From: an uncultured Clostridia bacterium
Lineage (GTDB): Bacteria; Bacillota; Clostridia; Oscillospirales; Acutalibacteraceae
Direction: 5' to 3'
Assembly (NCBI GenBank): GCA_947170465.1
Contig: CAMVTS010000007.1
Location: 1 to 61,229, forward strand
Length of the DNA: 61,229 nt
Part shown: piece after piece, positions 18,096 through 28,800 of the stretch
Layout of the letters: each line of letters begins with the position of its first letter
How positions within the stretch are numbered: the first letter of the stretch is position 1
The notes under the pieces: model-generated
What the model was told of the DNA's origin: nothing
The model's database searches: none
Seen by the model: only the letters and a program-made list of their open reading frames with translations
Position numbers and translations under genes: made by a program

Positions 18096-20678
18096 ATGAA
18101 AAAAAAGAATAAAAAAAATGTTCTGCTGTCAGTAGCGGCGTTTATCCTTGTGGCTGTCACGGTTGTAGGTGTGACGTATAGCTGGATTGACGATGTAAAG
18201 CTGGTACAATTCCAGAACGCTGACGTCAGCGACGGCGCTCCGCTGAAAACCGGCGTCGATATCAATGCCAACGTGAATATCACATCAGCAGATACTTCAG
18301 TCAATCTTGGTAATCTGCTGGGGTTGAATGAATACACGTATTCTTACTCTGATGGCGATAATCAGAAAACCCACATCCGCTATGACGGCAGCAATGACGA
18401 CAGTAAAAAGCCAAATTGGAATACAATCAACCAGAACAAAGGTTACTTCTATGAATCGGGAGACATGCATTTGTCGCCTTGCTACAGCGATGGCGAGACC
18501 TTCTATTTCCCGACCAGTCAGGAGAACGTTTACCGCGAAGGCAACAAGGACGACGAAAACGTCAACTACATCAGCTTTACGGTTAAGGTGAGCTCGCCGG
18601 AGCAGAATGTTGATTTGTGGTTTGAGGAAGAACCGTCAATCTGCTATCTGGACAGCAACGATACTTTGCAGTCGATAGAGCAAGCGCGTTTTGCGATTAG
18701 TATTGACGGTAAATCCCACATATATTCTCCTACCGGAGAAGCACTGACCTGTAACAACGATCTGAACGACACGACAGATGTACAGGGCGTCAGAAAGACA
18801 ACTGAGTATACCTATAACCATTCCGACAATGACAATGCCCGCGGTACAAACAGCAACGTCCTCTTTTCTATCAAAAAGGGCGGTACTGTTACCATGAATG
18901 TCAAAATCTGGCTTGAAGGCGGCTATGATACCAATATTACCGCTTCCAATATCAACTTCAAGCTGATTTCTTCGCGCAACATGACACGTGAGTTTGTTAT
19001 TGTTGACAGAACTACATCAAACTCCAAAAAGAGCTGGTTGGATGACGATGGTGCTACCATGTTTATGACGTTTCCCTCGGTTTTGGATATGTATACACGC
19101 ACATTGATGGGAAACGATTATAATTCAGAGGAAGAAGATCCGGCTGATTACTGGGACGACTTACGAAATGATATACGCCATCGTTTCCCGGATGCACCTT
19201 TTTACGAATTAAAAAAGGATGCAGCAACGTCAACCGCTATGGGATTTGATGTTCTGTCTCCCTATATAGGCAGTACAAAGGTGGAAATCCCCTATTATTT
19301 CAACGGTGAAGAAATGATTATTTTCCGTTGTACAAATCAGGGGTGGAATACTTATGCGACAAATAATGACAATCAGATTGTGACCCCCAAGCGAAGTGAC
19401 TACAAGGTTTATGCGTGGAACTGGTGGCAGACGACTATTCCAAACGCTTATTCCACCGGCGTCTATACACTCTATGGTGGTTCTCACGATCAATACGCAG
19501 CTCCTATTTTCACAGACGATAAAAAAGCAAATACCGATTTGGGTTACGGAACATGGGGCGATGTTATCACTATTACAGTAGAACAATCCTACAATGGAGT
19601 GGATTGGGCGAAGAAAAATAGTGATAACAACAACGTATACATCCGAGATTATACGGATGCAGATACGACAGGGGAAACTTATATTCACTCCATGTACTGG
19701 GATACCAACAAATGGACAGCAACGATTCCAAAGTCATCTGTTTTATTGCAGTTTAATTACACAGAGAACCAAAGTATTCTAGGTTGTTACGGTTATAATT
19801 CCTACAACAGCACAAACCCGCAGCAACGACCGGAAGGGTCATTAAAATACACCTTTACTGTTAAGCGTGACAATGATAGTAATACAAACGGTATGGGATA
19901 TTGGGAGGGTGCCAACCATATTTATATGATTAAAAACGGGGTTTTTGCGACGGCATCTACACTGAAGGCGCATATTTTCTATAAGCATAAAACAGATAAT
20001 AACGCCGATTTAACGGTTGTCAACGCCGCATTCCCAGGTGCTGACCTGAGTGTGGTGGAAAACGTAGACTATAAGGGAAAGAGTGTATACCAGTCGCAGG
20101 AGCTTGACGCGTCCCCCGGGCTCTATCCAGACAGAAGGGTCGAAGGATATAAAAGCGATTATATGGACACACAAGTCGTATTTAATAATGGCAGTGATTC
20201 AACGAAGACCAATGACTTACTCGTTTTCCCGGGTTGCTATTACAACCCGGAAGGAAATGAATGGTTAGGCAGCCTCCACGGCAAGGGAAGAGCCGCTGCT
20301 ATAACAGATACCGACGACGGCACCGACGATAGTGGCGGCGGAGATTCGTCTGCAGACCATGGCGATATGACTGGCTATACGACGGAGACGAATTTTGTTT
20401 TCAAAATCAGTGGTAAGGAATATAAGGCGTATTCCAATGGTACGAATTATCGTGTTAAACTGCCGCTCAAGGTTGGCGACAACTGGACAACGGTTTTGGA
20501 AGGCAGTACTAACTACGGTCTGGAAGAGGCAAGCAAGTACTATACTGCTCCCGGCGGATCGGTAAATATTAACAGCGCACACAGAAATAACTTCTCGTTC
20601 AGAGCGTTTGCAGCGGGTAACTATGTCATTCAGTTTACCAAGAGCGGAGATACGCTGAGCCTGACGAGCTTGAGCTGA
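18096..20678 (+). CDS. Large SipW-cognate-like secreted protein (fibre protein 6)
   Basis: VLLSVAAFILVAVTVVGVTYSWIDD signal; VKIWLEGGYDTN motif; long unassigned C-terminal region. Confidence 0.6.
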   Translation: MKKKNKKNVLLSVAAFILVAVTVVGVTYSWIDDVKLVQFQNADVSDGAPLKTGVDINANVNITSADTSVNLGNLLGLNEYTYSYSDGDNQKTHIRYDGSNDDSKKPNWNTINQNKGYFYESGDMHLSPCYSDGETFYFPTSQENVYREGNKDDENVNYISFTVKVSSPEQNVDLWFEEEPSICYLDSNDTLQSIEQARFAISIDGKSHIYSPTGEALTCNNDLNDTTDVQGVRKTTEYTYNHSDNDNARGTNSNVLFSIKKGGTVTMNVKIWLEGGYDTNITASNINFKLISSRNMTREFVIVDRTTSNSKKSWLDDDGATMFMTFPSVLDMYTRTLMGNDYNSEEEDPADYWDDLRNDIRHRFPDAPFYELKKDAATSTAMGFDVLSPYIGSTKVEIPYYFNGEEMIIFRCTNQGWNTYATNNDNQIVTPKRSDYKVYAWNWWQTTIPNAYSTGVYTLYGGSHDQYAAPIFTDDKKANTDLGYGTWGDVITITVEQSYNGVDWAKKNSDNNNVYIRDYTDADTTGETYIHSMYWDTNKWTATIPKSSVLLQFNYTENQSILGCYGYNSYNSTNPQQRPEGSLKYTFTVKRDNDSNTNGMGYWEGANHIYMIKNGVFATASTLKAHIFYKHKTDNNADLTVVNAAFPGADLSVVENVDYKGKSVYQSQELDASPGLYPDRRVEGYKSDYMDTQVVFNNGSDSTKTNDLLVFPGCYYNPEGNEWLGSLHGKGRAAAITDTDDGTDDSGGGDSSADHGDMTGYTTETNFVFKISGKEYKAYSNGTNYRVKLPLKVGDNWTTVLEGSTNYGLEEASKYYTAPGGSVNINSAHRNNFSFRAFAAGNYVIQFTKSGDTLSLTSLS

Positions 20679-20704
20679 AATACAGATAAAAAGGTGGTGA
20701 TACC

Positions 20705-22015
20705 ATGAAACTGAATAAAAAACTGGCGGTGGCGATACTCGCGCTCGTTGTAGGAATTACATCATTTATTCCGTCGACGTTTTCATGGTATGACCATGAC
20801 GACACGCTTTCCGGTGTGAAGATGGGGTACAGCCGGGAGAATCTTCCTGTTTCTTCCGGTGAAGCAAGCAACCTGCACATGACCACCAAAAAATACCGTA
20901 TGGACGGTAAAAAGGTGTTCTATGATGATAAGGGCAACAAGGAGTACGCGAAAACGAACTACGACGGAACAGGAACAGAGCTTCCTCCCATCAATACAGA
21001 CTCGGTAGCTCCCGATACCACTCAGTACTATGGCACAACTTTCACGAACTATAACAGCGCACCGGCATATGTAAACTTGTACCTCAAGGATTTCTCCAAT
21101 AATCCAAATAATTACATTGGCACAACTGCGCCGAGCTTGACGCACAAGGGTTTATCATCAACTGTTCATCTGAAAAACCGCAATCAGGTTCGTGTATACT
21201 GTCAGTTTTTTGCCGCCAACGACTGGAAAGAAGACGGCGCGAAACGTTATCTTGTATATAAGGTAAAGGGAGACGACACTTTTCATTACAGCGAAATCAC
21301 ACAACAGACACCGACAAAGATTACAGTCAAAGAAGGTAACGCAGATGTTGCCAAAGATACCTATTATGCGGATTTGCCGGATCATACTACCGAGTTTTTC
21401 TTTGCAACAGACGGAAAAAAATCTGGCTTTGTCGGAAGCGAGGGTGTCTTTTCCAGCGTAACCAATCCGTGGTACAGAAGCAATACGATTACCAACATTC
21501 AGCCGGGCGTATGCTATCGCCTTACCGGTGCGTCAGATGATACGACGTGGTTTGCGGCGCATACAACGGTTGACGTACCGAACGGCATCAGCATTATGAC
21601 CAGCTTCGATACGCTTACGATCAGTGGCGGTCAGAGTGCATACGTTACGTTGACAGGCGGCACTAACTTTACCGGTGTCAGCGCATCATACGCGTGTACC
21701 GGAGATAATCTTTCGGTCAACGCCAATACCGGTTATGTCACTGCGTCTGCCGGATTTTCAAGCGGCACCATTACCACGACTGTTACAGGCGGTCTGGGAG
21801 ATATAACAACTTTTGAGACACAGGTTTCCAATCCCGAAACATTGAAATCTGTGACAGTTGCGATGAATGTTGAGGTTCCCGGAGCCACACCGGATCCGGA
21901 TGATGACAAGAAAATCATTCCCGGAAAAACAGAGATTGTTTGGTATATCGCCAATGAACAGACAGGGGCTTCTTCGGGGGAAGCAGCGTTTACTGCGATT
22001 TATTACACCAAATAA
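20705..22015 (+). CDS. Secreted protein with SipW-like signal and Ig-like segment (fibre protein 7)
   Basis: KLAVAILALVVGITSFIPSTFSWYDHDD; later TISGGQSAYVTLTGGTNFTGVSASYACTGDNLSVNANTGYVTASAG resembles a Big-type fold. No clear WxEGxD motif. Confidence 0.55.
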   Translation: MKLNKKLAVAILALVVGITSFIPSTFSWYDHDDTLSGVKMGYSRENLPVSSGEASNLHMTTKKYRMDGKKVFYDDKGNKEYAKTNYDGTGTELPPINTDSVAPDTTQYYGTTFTNYNSAPAYVNLYLKDFSNNPNNYIGTTAPSLTHKGLSSTVHLKNRNQVRVYCQFFAANDWKEDGAKRYLVYKVKGDDTFHYSEITQQTPTKITVKEGNADVAKDTYYADLPDHTTEFFFATDGKKSGFVGSEGVFSSVTNPWYRSNTITNIQPGVCYRLTGASDDTTWFAAHTTVDVPNGISIMTSFDTLTISGGQSAYVTLTGGTNFTGVSASYACTGDNLSVNANTGYVTASAGFSSGTITTTVTGGLGDITTFETQVSNPETLKSVTVAMNVEVPGATPDPDDDKKIIPGKTEIVWYIANEQTGASSGEAAFTAIYYTK

Positions 22016-22018
22016 ACG

Positions 22019-22579
22019 ATGAAAGAAAGAAACTTACAGATTATGCGCCGCGTGAAGAATATCGCTTTGATAGCGATAATCGCGGCGCTCGCTGTTGTCA
22101 TGGCGTTTACGGTGATTTCGCGCATGATAGGTATGCCGCCGACGATATTTGGATTGACGATGTACCGCGTCAGCTCCGGAAGCATGGAACCGGCGTTAGC
22201 AGTCGGGGACATCATTATTGTGCAGGATTGTGGCGGAAACACAGTCAAAGAAAATGACATTGTTTCCTATCTGTCCGATTCCGGAGAGACGACAGGGCAA
22301 ATTGTCACACACCGGGTAGTCAGGGCGCCGTACCAAAAAGGCGACGCGACATATCTGGTGACAAAGGGCGACGCCAATTCAGCCGAGGATCGCCCTATAT
22401 TGGTAGCACAAGTAAAGGGCAAAATGCTGTGTAAACTGCCGTTTTTGAAATGGCTGTTTGACATCTTTTCAACACCTTGGGGCATGCTGGCGCTGATTGC
22501 GCTGGTGCTTTTGGCTTTTTCCGGTGAAATTATCCAGCTGATAAAAACCCTTCGCGGTAACGAAAAACCGAATAACTAA
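22019..22579 (+). CDS. SipW-type signal peptidase I (paralogue 2)
   Basis: YRVSSGSMEPALAVGDIIIVQD, IVTHRVVRAP, LVTKGDANSAEDRP; N- and C-terminal TM segments. Confidence 0.9.
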   Translation: MKERNLQIMRRVKNIALIAIIAALAVVMAFTVISRMIGMPPTIFGLTMYRVSSGSMEPALAVGDIIIVQDCGGNTVKENDIVSYLSDSGETTGQIVTHRVVRAPYQKGDATYLVTKGDANSAEDRPILVAQVKGKMLCKLPFLKWLFDIFSTPWGMLALIALVLLAFSGEIIQLIKTLRGNEKPNN

Positions 22580-22582
22580 GTT

Positions 22583-22615
22583 AGCGCGCCCTTGTGGCGC
22601 GCTGTTGTTTTCTTT
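22583..22615 (+). terminator. Probable terminator after sipW paralogue 2
   Basis: AGCGCGCC-CTTGT-GGCGCGCT followed by GTTGTTTTCTTTC. Confidence 0.55.
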
Positions 22616-22704
22616 CGAATTGGTATAAAAAACAAAAATACTGAGTTGTAATTGGACAACCTTACGAATTTGACGGAATAGCACACAATTTTGCTTTGTG
22701 CATG

Positions 22705-22733
22705 TTGATAAAAAATATCTTTTATGATAAAAT
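22705..22733 (+). promoter_or_regulatory. Putative promoter of the 3285-aa gene
   Basis: TTGATA - 17 nt - TAAAAT. Confidence 0.55.
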
Positions 22734-22822
22734 TAAAATGTATAATTATGGAGCAGTAGGCTTTTTACAAACACAATCCCTGCGTTTCTATAGATTCAGA
22801 ATCCCCAACTGGAGGTATCGCT

Positions 22823-25800
22823 ATGAAAAAGAGAATCCGACATTTTTCAAAATCTACGTTGTCAATTATTCTGTCACTGTGTATGCTCATCTCATGCGTC
22901 AGCGTCGGTCTGATCGCTACCGACGCGGCAAGGATTGCAGAGGAAGAAAGAGTAGGATGGGATACTAATTCCTTAACATTTAACGGGCAAATAAAAACAG
23001 ACAAATCCGGTTATTCTAGTGAGTGGCAAACCATCACGATGAGTGGTAATAGCTCAAACTATTATTATTTTTGGGCAATTATTGAAAAAAATAAAACCGT
23101 ATCTTTTGGCTTTAAGGATCAGTGGAATCAATATTTGAAAGGCGGAACTAAAACTGCAGTAAATGCAACAAACAGCACAACAGGCATTTCACGAAACTAC
23201 TGGACCGGAATGAGTAAGAATGAATCCGGAGCCGATTTGAGCTTCACAACGCCGAATAGCACATATAGTCAATATATTGTTATTGTTCAGTGTTGGACGG
23301 ACAATTGGAACGTTCGAGTTGATATGATTCCTTGCATACCTAGTACAGTAAATGTACATTATCAGGATCAGTACGGCTCGTACCATAAATATCTTTATGC
23401 ATGGCAAAGCTATCATGGAGGTTCTTCTTATAACTCTACCAATGCAGTGACAAATTATACTAATCATGTTGGCGATAGAGAATTAAACGGTTCTTATGAC
23501 AGTGTTCCGCAAGATACTAGAGCCGCAGAAGGAGTGACAGAGTATACCCAAGATTGGAATACACATAATTTATCCTACTATGATTATCCTTCAAATTATG
23601 GAGTATTTTACGTAAAGATGAAGGATAGTAGCGGTGCGTCACAAGATTTGACCATCAATAGAGATGATGTGTCAGGTAAAAGCGAGATTTGGGTTTATAA
23701 CGCTTCAAATGACAATACCACAATAGTCGTTACTGATCGTGTAGCGTTACGCAATAAGATTAATGACACTGATATTGTTAATGCATATAATAGTGGCGCA
23801 AATACTGTTTATACTGTTGAATCTTATACGACTTTCAAAACAGCCTATCAAGATGCTGCCCGTAAGTTTTCGGCATACGCAACCACGCAGGCTGAAATCA
23901 ATTCAGCAATTACGTCCTTGCAGTCTGCGTTTGACGCATTGGAAATAGCATCTACCCCTTCTCTCGACTCCTTTACGATCGACGGCGCTGCTTCCAAGAC
24001 ACTTAATATTGGCGAAGAAGCGACGCTTGCTTCAACGACAAGCCACACCGATAACGAGGTGACATATTCTACTGCAAGCGACGCTATCAGCATTACCGGC
24101 ACAACAGTGAAGGCGTTAAAGCCTGTAAGCAGTGCAACCATTACCGCAACATTGGTAGATGGTGAAACATATACCAAGACGGTTACCGTAAAGGTGAATA
24201 CACCTGCACTGACGCTGACATATAATCCTGCAACGATTCTAACAGGCGGAGCTACCACCAAAGCGCCAACAGTTACGGCGACAGGTGCGAATGCTTCATC
24301 TGAGATTAGCAATAAAACCTTTACAATCACTTCGGGAGGCACTTCCGGTACAGTTGCTGCCGACGGAAAAGTGACGTCAACATCCGTCGCCGGTACGGTT
24401 ACAGTTCAGGTGACCGGCACCGTCAGCCACAACGGTGTGTCGTATACCTCTGCTACCGGCACAGCGAATATTACGGTACAGGAGCCGGCAAGTGTGTATT
24501 TTAAGTACGATCAGAGTGGCGGTACGAATACCAAGGGACTTGACGGTACAAAAATGGCGTATGATAATTCCCTGAACCTTTATAAACTGAGCGTTGACTT
24601 AGAAAAGGGTACCGAGGGTAATTGGTATTATATTGTAGTTTACGACGCAAGCGAGTCTAACAACCTTTCCCATTACGATGAAGTATTAACAGAGGAATTA
24701 AGAACCGGAGGCGGTCACACCCTTTATTCAGGGAACAATGAAGATCATCCTATTCATCTTGTGGCTACCGTTACCGGTACGTATAATTTTTACTTTGACG
24801 CGGCAAATAATAAACTGTATGTTGAATATCCTCACACCGTCACCTTTAATATGAATAATCACGGAGATGCTCCGGATTCGCAGGTGATCACCTACGGTGG
24901 GAAGGCAACAAAGCCTGATGACCCAACAGCGACGGGATATACCTTTGGCGGATGGTATAAGGAGAGCGACTGCACCAATGCCTTCAACTTCGATACAGAT
25001 ACCATTACTGCCAACACGACCCTTTACGCCAAGTGGTCGTCGCTTCCTCAGCTTGGTGCGCCGGATATCAAATATAACAACGCTGCCACTACCCCGGTCA
25101 CAATGGATGCGGCAGAAGGCAGCAAGGCGAGAATTACATGGGCTGCCGTCAATAACGCAGGCTCTTATGAGATTTTCAAGGATGGCGATCCCCTGGGAAC
25201 CACCACGAATCTGTATTTTGACATCGAACGCGGTTATTCCCACAGCGGTACCTATACGGTAAAAGCCATTCCGGGCAATGCTGCTGCGCACAGTCCCTCC
25301 AATGCTTCCAATGGTATTCAATTTACTTTTAACAAAGTCCAGCTGACGGCTCCCGTTGTGGCGGCGGATCACGACTGGGTTCTCCACGGTCATGGTGTTA
25401 CATTCAGTATTTCCGGCGGCAGCAGTACGGCTACGCTGGGGAAAGATTTCAAATATCAGCACACCGGAGCCGACGAAACATCATACACTGACGTTTCTGG
25501 AAGCAGCTGGTCTACCGAAAACCTGACGAATACAACTGCCGCAGATGCGACGCCCACCTTCAAATTCAAGGCTGTGGCGCTAAAGACAGACTATTTTGCT
25601 GACAGTTCGGAAACCTCTAAGCAAATCACTGTAAAGCCTTCCTTTGCACTGGACTCCGGCAAAACAAGTACGTTTACTCCCGGCACAGGTACCGAGATGG
25701 TCTATGACGCAACGAAAGGCGCCTATTATTTGTCCGTCACAGTCTCCGATACTTCAAAGTACTATTTCCGTTTCAACCAAAAGGATGCAAACCGAAAGTG

Positions 25801-28800
25801 GGCTGGTGATTGGAATGGTAATTATCCCAATGTACACGATGTCGTTGTGGACGGCGAAAAGGTGGCAGCGGCCACAGATGTATCTGGTTGGGATAACAAA
25901 GCCTCGCTGCACTATTCCGGAGCAGCGAAGAAAATCATTGTCTGGTTTGATTACGCCGCCAAGAAAACATGGATTGTTGGCAACAGCACGACATATCAGG
26001 TCACTTTTACCCAGCCTTCATCCGCCGGTTCAAGCATCAAGGTGGCGGACAGCACCACTTCTCCGCATACTTTCTATGAAGGAGAAACGGCGGAATATAC
26101 GGTCACGGCAGGTACCGGGTATGTGATTACAAGCGTTACCGCTAATGGTTCAACCGTTGCGGTTGACCGTCAGAGCACGTATACCGGCAGCTTCTCGGTG
26201 TCAGCGGATACCAGCGTAAGCGCTGAGATTGTTCCACAGTATACTATCACCAAAGGAGAAGCCGCCGGAGGTTCCTTTACGGTAAAGCGTGACAATATGG
26301 AGGTTACGCAGTTTATCGCCGGCGACGAACTAACGCTGACAGCAACAGCGGACGCCTATCACGATTTTACAAAGTTTGCAGTTACGGGTGGCAAAACTGC
26401 GACATTCAACAACTCTCCCGCAACGTTGGATACTACCGGGGCAACCGGTAACATCACGATTACCCCTACTTTTACAGCGAAAAGCTACTCCTATACGACC
26501 GAGGCATACTATTCTGCCACCGGAGCGGATGGCTCTTATACAAACGCTTTGTCAAATGCGGTTACGCCGGCTTCCGGCAGCGCGACGTATGAAAACGGCG
26601 TAACGGTTACTGCTGCAAGCAAAGACGGCTATTCCTTCTACAAATGGAGCGTGTCTGGTGGTGAGGTTGATAACGCGAACAGTGCTTCGACTACCTTCAA
26701 ACCGACGGCAAACGGCGCAAAGGCAACTGCTTTGTACAAGCGGGCGTATACCATTACGTCCAATACGCCTACCGGCGGCACGGTGACAGTTGATAAAGAA
26801 CATCCTGTTGCAGGTGAAAGCTATACGGTAACAGTTGCAGCTTCCACCGGCTACAAGTTCAAATCTCTGACCGTCGGCGGCGCAAGCGTTACGGTTTCGA
26901 ACAACAAATATACGGCGACGGCTTCCGGTGAAACAGCAACCGTTCCGGTTGTCGCAGAATTTGAACCGGACACAACGCTCGAATTCTATATTGCCGGTCG
27001 TTTTCATGTCAGAACAGCGGCGGGCAGCAATGACTGGACAAATTCATTTGACAGCGGTGACTGGGCGAATGACGGAGGAAAGAATATTAAGTTTTCCTAT
27101 GACCATGGCACCCTTTACAAAGTTGAAACCTATGCGAGTCCAAAAGAGCTGACAACAACGATTTCAAATCAAACCCCGTGGTTCTTTGTCTATGATAAAA
27201 CCCATGATAAGCAATGGCATCCGGCAAGCGGTGTTAGCTTTGATAATACGACAACATCAGCTAATCTGACCTCGAACAATGCAGAAAACAATGTCAGGTT
27301 TAACAGCAGCTCGACGGATACGCCTGTTACCATTTATTTCGATGCAGCAACGCACAAGTTGAGCTATGAGATTCCAGTGTTCTATGACGTGACAATCACG
27401 GAGGCAACCGGCGGCACTGTTACCGCAAGCCCTGCCCGCGCAACGGAGGATACCGAGATTACATTAACGGTGACTCCTGATACCGGTTATCATCTGGACA
27501 GTCTAACGGTCATCAAAGACGGAGAACAGGGTCCGATTCAGGTAACGAATAATAAGTTCACCATGCCTGCCGGCAACGTTACCGTTACGGCTGTGTTTGC
27601 GAAGAACGTCTATTCCGGCTTTATCTATCAGGCAAAGGCTTCCGAGTCCGGAAACGCCCTGACGGATGCGGCATTTGAAACCTATACGCACGATTTGAGC
27701 AGCGCTGTTACCGGAGCAGCGACCGGCAACGAGATTGACGGCATTGCCATTAATGCCGCTAAGTCCGGCTATACGTTCTACAAATGGGTCGTCACCGGCG
27801 GTACACTGACCAAGGCGGATACGACTGCCAGCAACACCTTTAAGCCGACCGCTAATGGCGCAACGCTGACGGCGTATTTCAGAAAGAACTACACACTTTC
27901 ATTGACGCAGAGCACCGGCGGTGCAATCGCAGCTGATAAAACGGAGCTCGCTGCCGGCGACGCATACACCATCACCGCAACCCCGGAAAGCGGACAAAAG
28001 CTCAGTAAGCTTCTTGTTGGTGGCACCGACGTTATTTCCAGCGTGGAAAATCAGATATACAACGGAAAAGCCGGCGGAAACAGCGATACCATTACGGTTG
28101 TTCCGACCTTCACGACGATTCCGCCGACAACTGTCCGCATCAACAAACGAGTTACCAACTACACCCATATTTATATATGGACAACGATTAATGACGAACG
28201 CAATCCTGTTGTGGACTGGCCGGGTGAAGAATTTAAGAACGATTCTGACTGGACGGTGGATCCGGTGTATCCGGACTACTATGTCCGTAACTTCCAGAAG
28301 GACTGGGGCGGTTTCCAGGTTATCTTCAGCTCCGGCAAAGATACAACCCAGACTGCTGACAGTGCTGTTTATGAGAATGGCGAGCAGTACTTTATTGATT
28401 TTGTAGACGGTACGAACGCGCCGGTATTGACCAAGGGCTTACCTACTTACACCATCGCCGGAACGAAAGGCATGATGGGTTCCGAATGGTCGACTACGGA
28501 TACCAACAACAATATGACTGCCGGTGACAACAACACCTTCACTTTAGAGAAAACAAACGTTTCCAAGGGTCATCATGAATTTAAGGTTGTCACCAACCAT
28601 GATTACGAAAACGGCAGTTATCCGACTAATAATCAGACGCTGGACGTGCTCTACAACCATTCTACGGTCAACTTTACCTATAGCCCGACAGCAGCAAGCA
28701 ACAAGCTCACGGCGGTTGTCAGCGGCGGTGATTTTGAGGTAAAAACCGAGGCAACCAACGGCACGGCGGTCATCAGTCAAAGCGCACCGGTTTCCGGCGA

